Shown: piece after piece, positions 47,961 to 57,284 of the stretch
Position numbering within the stretch: the first letter of the stretch is position 1
Layout: each line of letters begins with the position of its first letter
NCBI RefSeq assembly: GCF_026226775.1
Contig: NZ_JAKKOD010000001.1
Span: forward strand, 372,001 to 436,000
Length of the DNA stretch: 64,000 bases
Direction: 5' to 3'
From: Avibacterium sp. 21-586
GTDB lineage: Bacteria; Pseudomonadota; Gammaproteobacteria; Enterobacterales; Pasteurellaceae
Notes under the pieces: model-generated
Seen by the model: only the letters and a program-made list of their open reading frames with translations
What the model was told of the DNA's origin: nothing
Databases searched by the model: none
Translations under genes and position numbers: made by a program

Positions 47961-48755
47961 TTATTTCAATGTCAAAATATTCACGTCATCATTCACGCGA
48001 ATAACCCCCGTATTCAATGGAATTAAATTAATACCGAAAAGTGGTGCGCCTTGTTCGTTGCGGTTGAGTTTTTTCAGCGTGCGGAAAGGTTCCATTTTCG
48101 GATCAGTTTGGTTGGTAGTAGGGTTGCGAGTGGTGAGAACGCAGCGTTCGCAAGGTTTGCTGTGTAAGAATTTGACTTCACCGATTTGAATTTCAGCCCA
48201 TTGCTGTTCTTCAAAAGGGGCGATCCCGTCAATAATTAAATTGGGGCGGAATTGCAGCGGTGAAATTGGGCTTGGGCAAGCTTGCTGTACTGCGTTAAAA
48301 GACGCTTCAGTGGTGAGCAAAAGTGGGTAGCCATCTGCAAAAGAAAGCGGTTGGTCGGGGGAGTGTTTAATTTTGCGTTGCGTGTGTTCGCCTGTCCAAC
48401 GCAATTGCACGGCACGGCCTATTTTTTCGCTAAACCATTGATTAATTTGTTGCGGTGCAAGCAATGAGTTAAATTTATTCCCCCACACTTCACAGACTTG
48501 GCTTTGCTGAAAATCCGTATATTGAATTTGAATGGCTGAACCGTCTTGGTGCTGGATATATAAACCAAGCGCTGTCGGTAACGCGTGGAAGTGATAAAGT
48601 GCCGCATCTTTGCGTGCCGTAATAAATGTGCCGTCTAATTCTGTGAGCATAAAGGTGCGATCAAAATTCAGCCCTTGCGGTTGAACCACGGCTTGCGCCA
48701 CTTCATAGTTCTGCGTGGATTTGATGGGGTATAAGTAAATATGTTGTAATTTCAT
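47961..48755 (-). CDS. MOSC-domain protein, YcbX-like, lacking the ferredoxin domain
   Basis: A 264-residue protein. The beta-barrel N-domain (LQHIYLYPIKSTQNYEV, GLNFDRTFMLTE) is followed by a MOSC domain with RPNLIIDG and the molybdenum-ligand cysteine region KPCERCVLTTRNP. E. coli YcbX (369 residues) reduces N-hydroxylated bases and carries an extra C-terminal 2Fe-2S domain that is absent here, so electrons must come from a separate protein. It depends on the cofactor made by the nearby moa and moe genes. It sits 3 bases after dacB on the same strand. Confidence 0.87.
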   Translation of the reverse strand: MKLQHIYLYPIKSTQNYEVAQAVVQPQGLNFDRTFMLTELDGTFITARKDAALYHFHALPTALGLYIQHQDGSAIQIQYTDFQQSQVCEVWGNKFNSLLAPQQINQWFSEKIGRAVQLRWTGEHTQRKIKHSPDQPLSFADGYPLLLTTEASFNAVQQACPSPISPLQFRPNLIIDGIAPFEEQQWAEIQIGEVKFLHSKPCERCVLTTRNPTTNQTDPKMEPFRTLKKLNRNEQGAPLFGINLIPLNTGVIRVNDDVNILTLK

Positions 48756-48758
48756 TGC

Positions 48759-50201
48759 TTAATTCTCATAAAGTTGGCTGTAAAGGGCATTTTCAAAACG
48801 TACTAAGGGTGCGCGTTTGGTTTTGTTTTCTAGATCACCTGTGGAATAACCGTTAATAAATTGTACGAAAGCAAGAGGTTCGCCTTTCGCATTTTTCATA
48901 AAGCCCGCTAGGTTATAAACTCCTTTTAACGCGCCTGTTTTTGCGGAAATATTTTGCGCTAACGGCGGATTGATCATCGAACCGCGTCCGCTTAATGTGC
49001 CATCTACCCCCGCAATAGGAAAGCTGTCTAATAAATGCAGTTGTGCTTCGTGATTGGCAATATATTCAAGGGCTTGCAACATAATATCGGCAGAAATTAA
49101 GTTGTGGCGTGAAAGTCCAGAACCATCGGCGATAACGCTATTATCAAATTTTATACCTGCTTGAGCTTGCAAAATTTGACGCATTGCTTTTGCAGAAAGT
49201 TGAAAGGATGCTGGGCGCTTGTAATAGTGATAACCGATGGTGCGAAAGAGTGCATCGGCAATTTGATTATCCGATTTTTTCATCATTTTTTTGATCAAAT
49301 CTGGCAGCGGTTTAGACAAATGTTGCGCCAAAATTTGCCCTTTTTGTGCTGTGCGCGGCTGTTGGATTTTACCGTTAAATGCAATGCCAAGGCGGTTTAA
49401 TTGACGTTGAATAATTGCTGCCGCATAAGCATTAGGATCTTGCACAGCAAAACTGAGTGCAAAAGGTTTGCTTTGACGAGCAAGGCAGCCTTTAATCTGA
49501 TAGCGATTGTTGTCGTGCAGCACGGCATCAAGCTGGCAATAAGGCGCTTCTTCTTTGCTTGCCACACGCACTTGGCCGAACACTTGCACGGGATATTGCG
49601 CAGGCACATTGAATTTCACCAGTTCGCCCGCAGGCAAATTGGCATCAAGATCCACATAAAAACAGTTGTGATTGATATTCACCGCTGCAGGGGGCGAATT
49701 AAAGCACATTGACAAATCATTCCAAATCCAACCTAAGCCACGATCGTGTCCTGTAAACACGGAAGTATCTAAAATAAGATCACCTGTAATGCGCTGAATA
49801 CCTTGCTGTTTTAATTGGGCAAGTAGCTGATAAAGTTGATCACTGCTTAAATCTGGATCGCCAGTAAACTTGGCAATTAAGTTACCACGTAACTCACCAT
49901 TTTGAATATTACCTTGGCGTAGCAGGCTTGTTTCAAAATGAAATTCATCGCCAAGAGTCAGTTTGGCAGCAAGCGCAGTAAATACTTTCTGTGTACTTGC
50001 AGGAAGCATAAAGGTCTGTGGGTTAAGAGCGGTGAGAATTTCTTGCGTTTTTAAGTTTTTTGCCACAAAAGAAAGGCTAGTTCCTGTAGGAAGTTGCGCG
50101 CTAAGTTGTGTAATATCCACTTTTGCAACGCTATATGGGGTATTGAAAGCAAAGGAAATCGCGGATACAAAAGTCAGTAGTTTTGATGATAATTTGTACA
50201 T
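48759..50201 (-). CDS. dacB: D-alanyl-D-alanine carboxypeptidase/endopeptidase PBP4
   Basis: A 480-residue periplasmic class C penicillin-binding protein that trims peptidoglycan and cuts cross-links. The signal peptide covers about residues 1-26 (KLLTFVSAISFAFN). Catalytic motifs are S69-TQ-K72 (PASTQKVF), KKSDNQIAD (SxN) and SAKTGALKG (KTG). Length agrees with E. coli PBP4 (477). It is divergent from greA, a conserved neighbour pair. Confidence 0.95.
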   Translation of the reverse strand: MYKLSSKLLTFVSAISFAFNTPYSVAKVDITQLSAQLPTGTSLSFVAKNLKTQEILTALNPQTFMLPASTQKVFTALAAKLTLGDEFHFETSLLRQGNIQNGELRGNLIAKFTGDPDLSSDQLYQLLAQLKQQGIQRITGDLILDTSVFTGHDRGLGWIWNDLSMCFNSPPAAVNINHNCFYVDLDANLPAGELVKFNVPAQYPVQVFGQVRVASKEEAPYCQLDAVLHDNNRYQIKGCLARQSKPFALSFAVQDPNAYAAAIIQRQLNRLGIAFNGKIQQPRTAQKGQILAQHLSKPLPDLIKKMMKKSDNQIADALFRTIGYHYYKRPASFQLSAKAMRQILQAQAGIKFDNSVIADGSGLSRHNLISADIMLQALEYIANHEAQLHLLDSFPIAGVDGTLSGRGSMINPPLAQNISAKTGALKGVYNLAGFMKNAKGEPLAFVQFINGYSTGDLENKTKRAPLVRFENALYSQLYEN

Positions 50202-50324
50202 AACTAATCAAGATAGTTGCTATTTTTTTTTAGAAAAACAATAATAGTACCGAATATCGCGAGAGTAAAATTATTTCTCGTATAAAATGGGTAATAACGT
50301 GGTTTACGTTGAAATTATATTTTT

Positions 50325-50364
50325 GAACTACGGTAAAGTGTTGCTTTACCGTAGTTCTGTTTTT
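50325..50364 (+). promoter_or_regulatory. greA leader terminator, GraL-like
   Basis: GAACTACGGTAAAG (50325-50338) pairs perfectly over 14 bp with CTTTACCGTAGTTC (50344-50357), followed by TGTTTTT, only 26 bases before the greA ATG. This is a full intrinsic terminator inside the leader. E. coli greA has a comparable leader from which terminated GraL RNAs arise, so attenuation is likely. Confidence 0.82.
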
Positions 50365-50389
50365 ACTAATAAAGGAACAAGGATTAACA

Positions 50390-50866
50390 ATGCAACAAAT
50401 TCCAATGACGGTACGCGGTGCAGCGCAATTAAGAGAAGAGTTAGATTTTTTAAAGAATGTTCGTCGCCCAGAAATTATTAAAGCTATTGCAGAAGCACGT
50501 GAACACGGTGATTTAAAAGAAAATGCAGAATATCACGCAGCACGTGAGCAACAAGGCTTTTGCGAAGGGCGTATTCAAGAAATTGAAGGGAAATTAGCCA
50601 ACAGCCAAATCATTGATGTGACGAAAATGCCAAATAACGGTAAAGTAATTTTTGGTGCAACTGTGATGCTGGTGAATGTAAATACGGACGAACAAGTTAC
50701 CTATCAAATCGTAGGTGATGATGAAGCCGATATTAAGCAAGGCTTAATTTCGGTAAATTCGCCTATTGCTCGTGGCTTAATTGGTAAAGAGGTAGACGAC
50801 AGCGTAACCATCTCCACTCCGGGGGGGACGGTTGAATTTGATATTATTGAAGTAGAATATAAATAA
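50390..50866 (+). CDS. greA: Transcription elongation factor GreA
   Basis: A 158-residue cleavage factor that rescues backtracked RNA polymerase. The N-terminal coiled coil carries the catalytic acidic tip ([19 protein letters not shown]), and the C-terminal domain has [11 protein letters not shown]. Length is identical to E. coli. AAAGGAACAAGGATTAACA precedes the ATG. Confidence 0.98.
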   Translation: MQQIPMTVRGAAQLREELDFLKNVRRPEIIKAIAEAREHGDLKENAEYHAAREQQGFCEGRIQEIEGKLANSQIIDVTKMPNNGKVIFGATVMLVNVNTDEQVTYQIVGDDEADIKQGLISVNSPIARGLIGKEVDDSVTISTPGGTVEFDIIEVEYK

Positions 50867-50872
50867 TTAGGT

Positions 50873-50897
50873 AGCCCCTTTCATAAGGGGCTTTTTA
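50873..50897 (+). terminator. Terminator after greA
   Basis: AGCCCCTT and AAGGGGCT form the stem around TCAT, followed by TTTTATT. It lies 6 bases after the stop and faces the end of kdsC. Confidence 0.92.
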
Positions 50898-50901
50898 TTG
50901 G

Positions 50902-51450
50902 TTATTGAGCCATATTTTCTACAGTTTTAAGAAAGCCTTGTGCGGTAGCAAAAGCATCACTTTTTCCTTGTGCACGCATAATCATATCTGACATTTCCCG
51001 AAATGCGCCTTGACCACCGTGGCGTTGTAGCACATAGTCAGCACAATCTTGCACATAATCCATCGCATCACCTACGGCAAAGGATAATCCACACACTGCA
51101 AAAGCAGGTAGATCCACGCTATCATCACCGATAAATGCGGTTTCTTCAGGGCTTACGCCAGCTTGTTTCATTAATTCAAAACAGGCGCTTTCTTTTTCTA
51201 ATTTGCCTAAAAAAAACAACTTAATTCCAAGATCGGCAATGCGTTTGCGTAAAATAGAGGAATCTCGTCCTGAAAGCACAGCAACTTGCACGCCATTTTC
51301 TATTAACATACGAATGCCCAATCCATCACGAACGTGGAAACTTTTGAACACTTCACCGTTGGCGTCATAGTGGAGTAAACCGTCTGTGAGCACACCATCC
51401 ACATCGGTGATCACGAGTTTAATATTTTGTAATTGTTCGTTTGAAATCAT
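50902..51450 (-). CDS. kdsC: 3-deoxy-D-manno-octulosonate 8-phosphate phosphatase KdsC
   Basis: A 182-residue HAD-type phosphatase that releases Kdo for lipooligosaccharide. The nucleophile motif is ITDVDGVLTDG, with LSGRDSSILRKR and GDDSVDLPAF as motifs II-IV. There is no cap domain, as expected for the tetrameric family. I start at ATG 51450, four bases after the kdsD stop; a TTG seven codons earlier would overlap kdsD. Confidence 0.95.
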   Translation of the reverse strand: MISNEQLQNIKLVITDVDGVLTDGLLHYDANGEVFKSFHVRDGLGIRMLIENGVQVAVLSGRDSSILRKRIADLGIKLFFLGKLEKESACFELMKQAGVSPEETAFIGDDSVDLPAFAVCGLSFAVGDAMDYVQDCADYVLQRHGGQGAFREMSDMIMRAQGKSDAFATAQGFLKTVENMAQ

Positions 51451-51454
51451 AGTA

Positions 51455-52390
51455 TTAGCTCGAAAATTCAATTAAACCCACCACGTTTTTAGCGTCATCT
51501 AATACGATTAATGAATGAATTTTGTTTTCTTTCATAAAGTTTTCTGCTTCCGCTAAATAGCAATTTGCATTGATGGTTTTAGGTTGAGAGGTCATCAGTT
51601 CTTGCGCGCTTTTGCTTAACGTGTCCGCCCCATTGCGGGTAAGTGTTCGGCGAATATCACCATCGGTGATAATGCCTTTTAATTCCGTGCCTTGCATAAC
51701 AATCGCCACGCCCATACGCCCTTCATTCATAATGGTTAAACAATCCGTAAAGGAAGTAGTGGGTTGTGCGATAGGCAATTTCGTTTGCATTTGATCTTTC
51801 ACGCGGGATAACAAGCGTTTGCCTAAACTTCCCCCCGGGTGATATTTCGCAAAATCTTCAGGTTGGAAATTTCTTGCCGTAATCAGTGCTACGGCAAGAG
51901 CATCGCTCAATGCAAGGGTAACCAGTGCAGAGGTGGTGGGGGCAAGGTTATTCGGGCAAACTTCCCGTTCCACGGTAATATCCAGCACATAGTCGGCGTG
52001 TTTTGCAAGGGTAGATTGCTTATTACTGGTTAAGGCAATGATTTTATTACCAAAATTCTTTAAACTCGGAATGAGTTTATTCACATCATCGGTTTCACCG
52101 CTGTATGAAATCAGCATTACAATATCAATAGGCTTGAGCATTCCCAAATCGCCGTGAAAGGCTTCTGTCGGGTGCAGGAAAAAACTTGGCGTACCGGTGG
52201 AAGCAAAGGTTGCCACCATTTTCTTACCGATCAGACCTGATTTACCAATTCCTCCCACCACTAAACGCCCTTCGCAATTTAGAATTAATTCCACCACTTG
52301 GTTAAATTGTTCATCTAAACGCTGGCTCAGTTGTAGCAAGGCTTTTTGTTCCACCGCAAGGGTGTTTTGTGCGATTTTGAGATAATCCAT
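51455..52390 (-). CDS. kdsD: Arabinose-5-phosphate isomerase KdsD
   Basis: A 311-residue enzyme that makes D-arabinose 5-phosphate from ribulose 5-phosphate for Kdo synthesis. The SIS domain has VGGIGKSGLIGKKMVATFAS and SYSGETDDVNKLIPSL. FHPGGSLG-like KYHPGGSLGKRLL and two CBS domains (about 190-311) follow. ATG 52390 is chosen because AAAAGGG lies just upstream. It forms an operon with kdsC, reading away from rnpB. Confidence 0.95.
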   Translation of the reverse strand: MDYLKIAQNTLAVEQKALLQLSQRLDEQFNQVVELILNCEGRLVVGGIGKSGLIGKKMVATFASTGTPSFFLHPTEAFHGDLGMLKPIDIVMLISYSGETDDVNKLIPSLKNFGNKIIALTSNKQSTLAKHADYVLDITVEREVCPNNLAPTTSALVTLALSDALAVALITARNFQPEDFAKYHPGGSLGKRLLSRVKDQMQTKLPIAQPTTSFTDCLTIMNEGRMGVAIVMQGTELKGIITDGDIRRTLTRNGADTLSKSAQELMTSQPKTINANCYLAEAENFMKENKIHSLIVLDDAKNVVGLIEFSS

Positions 52391-52512
52391 TGTTGCCCTT
52401 TTCATATTCAGCAAAAGTACGATTATTTTAACGTAAGTTTTTTACGAACTCTAGCAATCATTTTATCCGAGTTTTCTTGCATTTCCTTGATATTCCGCTA
52501 TACTTCCGTCCT

Positions 52513-52900
<388 letters not shown>

Positions 52901-52906
52901 GAATAA

Positions 52907-52941
52907 AATAGCCTCCATTTTTGGAGGCTTTATTTTTATTA
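52907..52941. terminator. Terminator between rnpB and matP
   Basis: GCCTCCA (52911-52917) and TGGAGGC (52922-52928) form the stem. T-rich DNA follows on the plus strand and A-rich DNA precedes it, so it can serve both rnpB and the converging matP. An uptake signal follows at about 52957. Confidence 0.9.
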
Positions 52942-52965
52942 CAAAGGTTATCGCAAAAGTGCGGT

Positions 52966-53415
52966 TTATTTTTTCAATAAATCTTTTAACCCTTCTTTCA
53001 TTGCCGACATTTGATGCTCATAAGCGGCTTTGCTTTCTCGCTCATCAATCATATAAGTGATGGTTTCAGAAAGGGTCATTTTCATTTTTTTAGCATATCT
53101 TGATAAGCGCAACCAGACAGAATATTCCAAATCAATAGATTTTTTCTTGGTAGTTTGTTTTTCTGCATTGAAAAAACGCTTACGCCGTGCACGAATCGCT
53201 TGGTCTAATTTCACCACTAAATTAGGCGAGAGATGCGTGTTCACCCATTCTTCTGTTTCCGCTGCATTATTTTGTGCGGCAATTAAACGGCGTACCATTT
53301 CTTGCTGTAAACTACGTTCTTCATAGCGCGTAATTTGCTCCCCTTCACGGGCTTTTTTGGTTAAATAGAGCCATTTCCAGTGCGCTTCTTGATTTTCTAG
53401 CTTTTGGTATTTCAT
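52966..53415 (-). CDS. matP: Macrodomain Ter protein MatP
   Basis: A 149-residue DNA-binding protein that organises the terminus region by binding matS sites. MKYQKLENQEAHWKWLYL, IRARRKRFFNAE, KKKSIDLEYSVWLRLS and LSETI follow E. coli MatP (150 residues) throughout, including the ribbon-helix-helix and C-terminal coiled coil. In enterobacteria matP is next to ycbZ and fabA; here the same order holds with higBA inserted. I saw no matS site (GTGAC-N3-GTCAC) nearby. An imperfect palindrome with GTTAC-GGG-GTAAC lies upstream near 53435. Confidence 0.96.
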   Translation of the reverse strand: MKYQKLENQEAHWKWLYLTKKAREGEQITRYEERSLQQEMVRRLIAAQNNAAETEEWVNTHLSPNLVVKLDQAIRARRKRFFNAEKQTTKKKSIDLEYSVWLRLSRYAKKMKMTLSETITYMIDERESKAAYEHQMSAMKEGLKDLLKK

Positions 53416-53544
53416 CGTATTTCCTCAGACTCCGTTACGGGGTAACTCTGTATAAGTTTACGCTGTTCCGATTTTTTTCGCTAGTAAATTTTGTTTTGGG
53501 TAATAAATTCGTCTAATCGTAATATTTTTTTAGCGATATTTATG

Positions 53545-53573
53545 AAGTGCGGTGAAATTTCACCACACTTTTT
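53545..53573 (-). terminator. Uptake-signal hairpin after higA
   Basis: AAGTGCGGTG (53545-53554) pairs with CACCACACTT (53561-53570), with one mismatch, around AAATTT, immediately after the higA stop. The minus-strand T run is weak. It probably serves both as DNA uptake signal and as terminator. Confidence 0.6.
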
Positions 53574-53869
53574 CAAGCAAATTGATAAGGAATAATATGG
53601 CTTAAATCTTCGTTAATGATTGAACGAGTTTGTTCTGTGTCATAATGTGATTGCATATTAAGCCAGCTTTGTGCATCTGTACCAAAGAATGTTGCCAAAC
53701 GCAATGCGGTATCGGGGGTAATGGAACGTTTACCTTTGACAATTTCATTAATTCTGCGAGGTGGGACAGAAATCGCTTTTGCCAGTGCGTATTGGCTAAT
53801 GCCAAGTGGTTTTAGCCAATCTTCTAATAAAATCTCTCCGGGGTGGGATAGGGGAATTTCTCTAATCAT
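53573..53869 (-). CDS. higA: HigA-family antitoxin
   Basis: A 98-residue XRE-type helix-turn-helix protein of the HigA/VapI group. HPGEILLEDWLKPLGISQYALAKAISVPPRRINEIVKGKRSIT contains the motif (about 10-50), followed by DTALRLATFFGTDAQSWLNMQ. It neutralises HigB and represses the operon. It is 17 bases downstream of higB, giving the toxin-first order typical of higBA. Confidence 0.92.
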   Translation of the reverse strand: MIREIPLSHPGEILLEDWLKPLGISQYALAKAISVPPRRINEIVKGKRSITPDTALRLATFFGTDAQSWLNMQSHYDTEQTRSIINEDLSHIIPYQFA

Positions 53870-53886
53870 AATCAGTAATCCTTAAT

Positions 53887-54165
53887 TTAGTGATAATCCA
53901 CAATTTCAACATCAGTGGCATGTCCATTTAACCAAGTAAAACAAATCCGCCACTGATCGTTAATTCGAATGCTGTATTGCCCTTTTCGATCACCAGAAAG
54001 CTGTTCTAAATGATTCCCTGGAGGAATTTTTAAAAAGTTAAGCTCTGTTGCCGCATTGAGTTGTTGAAGTTTTCGCATTGCGACTTTTTCAAATGGGATA
54101 AAACGCCGTATTCGTTTACCTTCAAAAAATGCTTGGGTTTCTTTACAGGAAAAATGGGTAATCAT
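53887..54165 (-). CDS. higB: HigB/RelE-family toxin
   Basis: A 92-residue ribosome-dependent mRNA endonuclease of the HigB group. The N-terminus [20 protein letters not shown] is typical; [37 protein letters not shown] contains the core fold and catalytic basic residues. It is translated before its antitoxin. No uptake signal lies inside the pair, in keeping with horizontal spread. Confidence 0.93.
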   Translation of the reverse strand: MITHFSCKETQAFFEGKRIRRFIPFEKVAMRKLQQLNAATELNFLKIPPGNHLEQLSGDRKGQYSIRINDQWRICFTWLNGHATDVEIVDYH

Positions 54166-54180
54166 AAATAATAACGCCTT

Positions 54181-54225
54181 TCGTTAATACCACGTAATGG
54201 TAACGGATCACGTTATTAAATGCAA
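54181..54225 (-). promoter_or_regulatory. higBA promoter with overlapping operator
   Basis: On the minus strand TTGCAT (54225-54220) and TACCAT (54202-54197) are 17 bases apart. Inverted and repeated elements overlap: TAATA...TATTA outer arms, ACGTGATCC and ACGTGGTA. HigA probably binds here for autoregulation. Confidence 0.55.
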
Positions 54226-54300
54226 GGCATAAATATACAAAATAATCCCATTATGCGATAATCCACCTTTTCAACCATTACCCAAAGAGAGCCACACACT

Positions 54301-56064
54301 TTGCCTGCGTTATTTAATCAAGTTTTATCTTGGCAGAATTTACGTCCTGAGTTAGCAGGGCAAGCAGATTTTTCGCAATCTATTGATTTTTTTGACCTAC
54401 AATCGCGCGCCCGTGGGAGCGTTTCGCAATTCTTGCAAAATTCTGACCGCACTTTACTGGTACTAAAAGCTGATCAGCAAGGGGAATATGCGGTGCTGCT
54501 GGAAAAATTCATCAGCCAATTCCAACCACAAGCGTTGCTCTTGCAAGGTGTGCATTATCATATTGAGCAAGGTTCTGAGCAAACATTGCCTAAAGTTACG
54601 CTGCAAAATGCGGCTAGAGTGGAAGATAATTTTGCGGCGAAAAAACAAGTGGCGAGTGCGATCTATTATGATCAACAACGATTATTCGGTAGTGTCCGTT
54701 CAAATGGCCAACAGATTGAACTGCAAAGTGGTTTAGTGCATCAGTTAAACGGTGGTGTGCTGATTTTAAGTGTAGCGCCTTTATTAACGCAGGTGGGCTT
54801 GTGGGAACGCTTAAAGCAGCTTTTGAGTGAACAGCATTTCCATTGGCAATCTTTACATCCTTATAAACCGCTGCCTTGCGATATTCCCAGTTACGATCTG
54901 ACATTAAAAGTCATTTTATTGGGGGATCGCACCCAACTGGCACTATTAGAAGAATTAGATGAAAGCCTCTATCAGCTTGCCGATTACAGCGAAATTGAAA
55001 GCTATTTTTCCCTTGATGATGAGCAAGCGCAGCAGCAATGGCAAGGTTATGTGCAATCTTATGCGAAACAGCTTGGTATTCAGCTCACCGCAGAAGGAAT
55101 GAATCGACTCTATCAGCTTTTGGTGCGAGAAAGCGAAGATCGTCATTGTATTAATATTTCGCCGTTAAAGCTAAAAGAGATATTGAGCAACACGCGTACG
55201 TTGGTGCAGTGCAATGAATTAAGTGCGGTGCAATTTGAGCAATATTTTCAAGCCAAACAGCAACAGCAAGGCTTTTTGCAACAGCAAACTTATGCAGATA
55301 TTCTGCACGAACAAATTTATGTGGCAACCCAAGGCGAAGCGGTGGGGCAAATTAATGGGCTTTCAGTGATTGAATACCCAGGCAGCCCAATTTCCTTTGG
55401 TGAGCCATCACGGATTAGTTGTATTGTTCAGCTTGGCGAAGGGGAAGTGATTGATGTAGAACGCAAAAATGAGCTGGCAGGTAATATTCATAGCAAAGGC
55501 ACAATGATTGCTGAAGTGTGTTTAGCGAATATTTTAGATTTGCCTACCCAATTGCCGTTTTCCGCGTCTATTGTGTTTGAGCAATCTTATAGTGAAATTG
55601 ACGGCGACAGTGCATCACTTGCGTGTTTTTGCGTGTTAGTCAGTGCCTTAGCATTGCAACCGCTACCGCAATCCATTGCCATTACAGGTGCAATTGACCA
55701 ATTTGGACTAGTGCATTCCGTAGGTGGCGTAAATCAAAAAATTGAAGGCTTTTTTGCTATTTGTGAAAAACGCGGTTTAACGGGCAATCAAGGCGTGATC
55801 GTGCCTTCTGCGGTGTTAAATCAGCTGAGTTTATCGGAACAGGTGATAAGTGCGGTGAAAAATCAGCAATTTTCCATCTGGGCGGTAGATGATGTTTTCC
55901 AAGCCTGCGAGATTCTCTTTAAACGGCATTTATTAGTCGAAGAAGATAGCACTTACAACGAAAACACTTATCCTTTAAGTGAGCTTATCCATCAAAGGCT
56001 GAGTACCCATTCTGAACAACATAAAAAGTTTTTTTTGCATAGATTATTGAGTTGGAAAGGTTAG
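54301..56064 (+). CDS. ycbZ: Lon-related ATP-dependent protease YcbZ (LonH type)
   Basis: A 587-residue putative protease. The N-terminal region is AAA-like but degenerate. The C-terminal Lon proteolytic domain has EIDGDSASLACF with the catalytic Ser and GGVNQKIEGFFAICEKRGLTG with the catalytic Lys. GLVHQLNGGVLILSVAPLL and SVIEYPGSPISFGEPSRISC match E. coli YcbZ. I accept the TTG start at 54301, as no ATG occurs near; GAGAG lies upstream. Physiological substrates are unknown. Confidence 0.9.
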   Translation: MPALFNQVLSWQNLRPELAGQADFSQSIDFFDLQSRARGSVSQFLQNSDRTLLVLKADQQGEYAVLLEKFISQFQPQALLLQGVHYHIEQGSEQTLPKVTLQNAARVEDNFAAKKQVASAIYYDQQRLFGSVRSNGQQIELQSGLVHQLNGGVLILSVAPLLTQVGLWERLKQLLSEQHFHWQSLHPYKPLPCDIPSYDLTLKVILLGDRTQLALLEELDESLYQLADYSEIESYFSLDDEQAQQQWQGYVQSYAKQLGIQLTAEGMNRLYQLLVRESEDRHCINISPLKLKEILSNTRTLVQCNELSAVQFEQYFQAKQQQQGFLQQQTYADILHEQIYVATQGEAVGQINGLSVIEYPGSPISFGEPSRISCIVQLGEGEVIDVERKNELAGNIHSKGTMIAEVCLANILDLPTQLPFSASIVFEQSYSEIDGDSASLACFCVLVSALALQPLPQSIAITGAIDQFGLVHSVGGVNQKIEGFFAICEKRGLTGNQGVIVPSAVLNQLSLSEQVISAVKNQQFSIWAVDDVFQACEILFKRHLLVEEDSTYNENTYPLSELIHQRLSTHSEQHKKFFLHRLLSWKG

Positions 56065-56192
56065 AAGAATAGGTTGCTTCATAACTTATGAAATTCATTT
56101 TGATAAGGTATTGCTTTAATAATTCGGGAGATTAAAATGATTTAAAGATTAGTCTGATAAATTTAAAATCTATATTGGAATAGGAGAAAAAT

Positions 56193-57284
56193 ATGAATAC
56201 TATTTTCAAAGTCATTTGGAGCCATTCCACGCAGTCATTTGTGGTGACATCTGAACTTACCAAAGAGATAACAAAATCAAGCTCTCACTCCTCAGTCAGC
56301 GTGCTTAATCGAACTCGTATTGGCATAGCTTTGAGTTTGGGACTTTGCTCAAATGTTGTTATGGCAAATCCGCCAGTGATAGGAACAGGCAACACCTGTG
56401 TCGTTGACGGTATAACAATTGCATGTGCTGACGGTGCAAAAGCTGTAACAGCAGGTTCAATTGCTATTGGTGAAAGAGCTATTGCAGGCATGGCAGATAC
56501 TGGAGGTATGAGCAATCAAAAATCTATAGCAATAGGTTCAAATGCACAAGCTAAAGCACAGGATAGTATTGCACAAGGTACTGGTGCAATAGCACATGAC
56601 GATAAAGCGATTGCAATTGGTAATGATGCGGTAGCAGGGCATAATGGTCCAGCATTAGGTTGGTGGAAATACCTGACTAATCCAGAAACAAATGCATTAT
56701 TTCAAAGTCAACAAGAGTTAGAAGATTATCTCGCAAAAGTAGGTGATAATAAAGAAGATGTGATCTATAAACAAATGCATGGATTTGAGTCTATTGCTGT
56801 TGGAAATAGCGCGCGTTCTATAGGTTCTCGTACTGTGGCTATTGGGAGAGGAGCTGAAGCTACTATTCGAGCTTGGAACTCTGTAGTTATTGGGGATAAA
56901 GCTTCTTCAAATGGACCAGATGCGGTGATTATTGGACGTGAAGCCAATGGTAATATTAATAGTCGTGACAGTGTCGCTATTGGTACAGGCAGCAGAATCT
57001 TGAATTTTGGCTCTGTTGCAATTGGTTCCCAAGCTGTTGGAGGTAGTATTTTCTCAACTGCAGTTGGAGCACAGAGTTCTGCAAATGAAATTGGTGCGGC
57101 CTCATTTGGTGCATTTGCCAGAGCTGATGCATGGTATTCTAACGCATTGGGTAGTCAAAGTAGAACATTAGCTTATTCTAGTGTTGCCTTAGTCAAGGTT
57201 CTGTTGCAGATCGTGTTGGTTTTGCTATCGCGAATGATTCAAGTAAAGAAAATATGCCTGAGGCAGTATCTAATCCTATTTTAG
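56193..57284 (+). pseudogene. Trimeric autotransporter adhesin, N-terminal part (frameshifted)
   Basis: This part carries the extended signal peptide of type V secretion (MNTIFKVIWSHSTQSFVVTSELTK, here residues 1-24 in part; hydrophobic core IGIALSLGLCSNVVMA; cut after MANPP-type sequence). A YadA-like head follows with many SIAIG/SVAIG left-handed-helix repeats (about 90-330). At about 57192 one G is missing from a Gly codon (TTA-GT-CAA instead of TTA-GGT-CAA), so the frame runs into unrelated residues and stops at 57284. AGGAGAAAAAT precedes the ATG. Confidence 0.88.

Noticed and set aside
57180-57200. Phase variation by slipped-strand mispairing at the autotransporter frameshift
   Set aside because: The site (TTAGTCAAGG) has no homopolymer or short tandem repeat long enough for frequent slippage.
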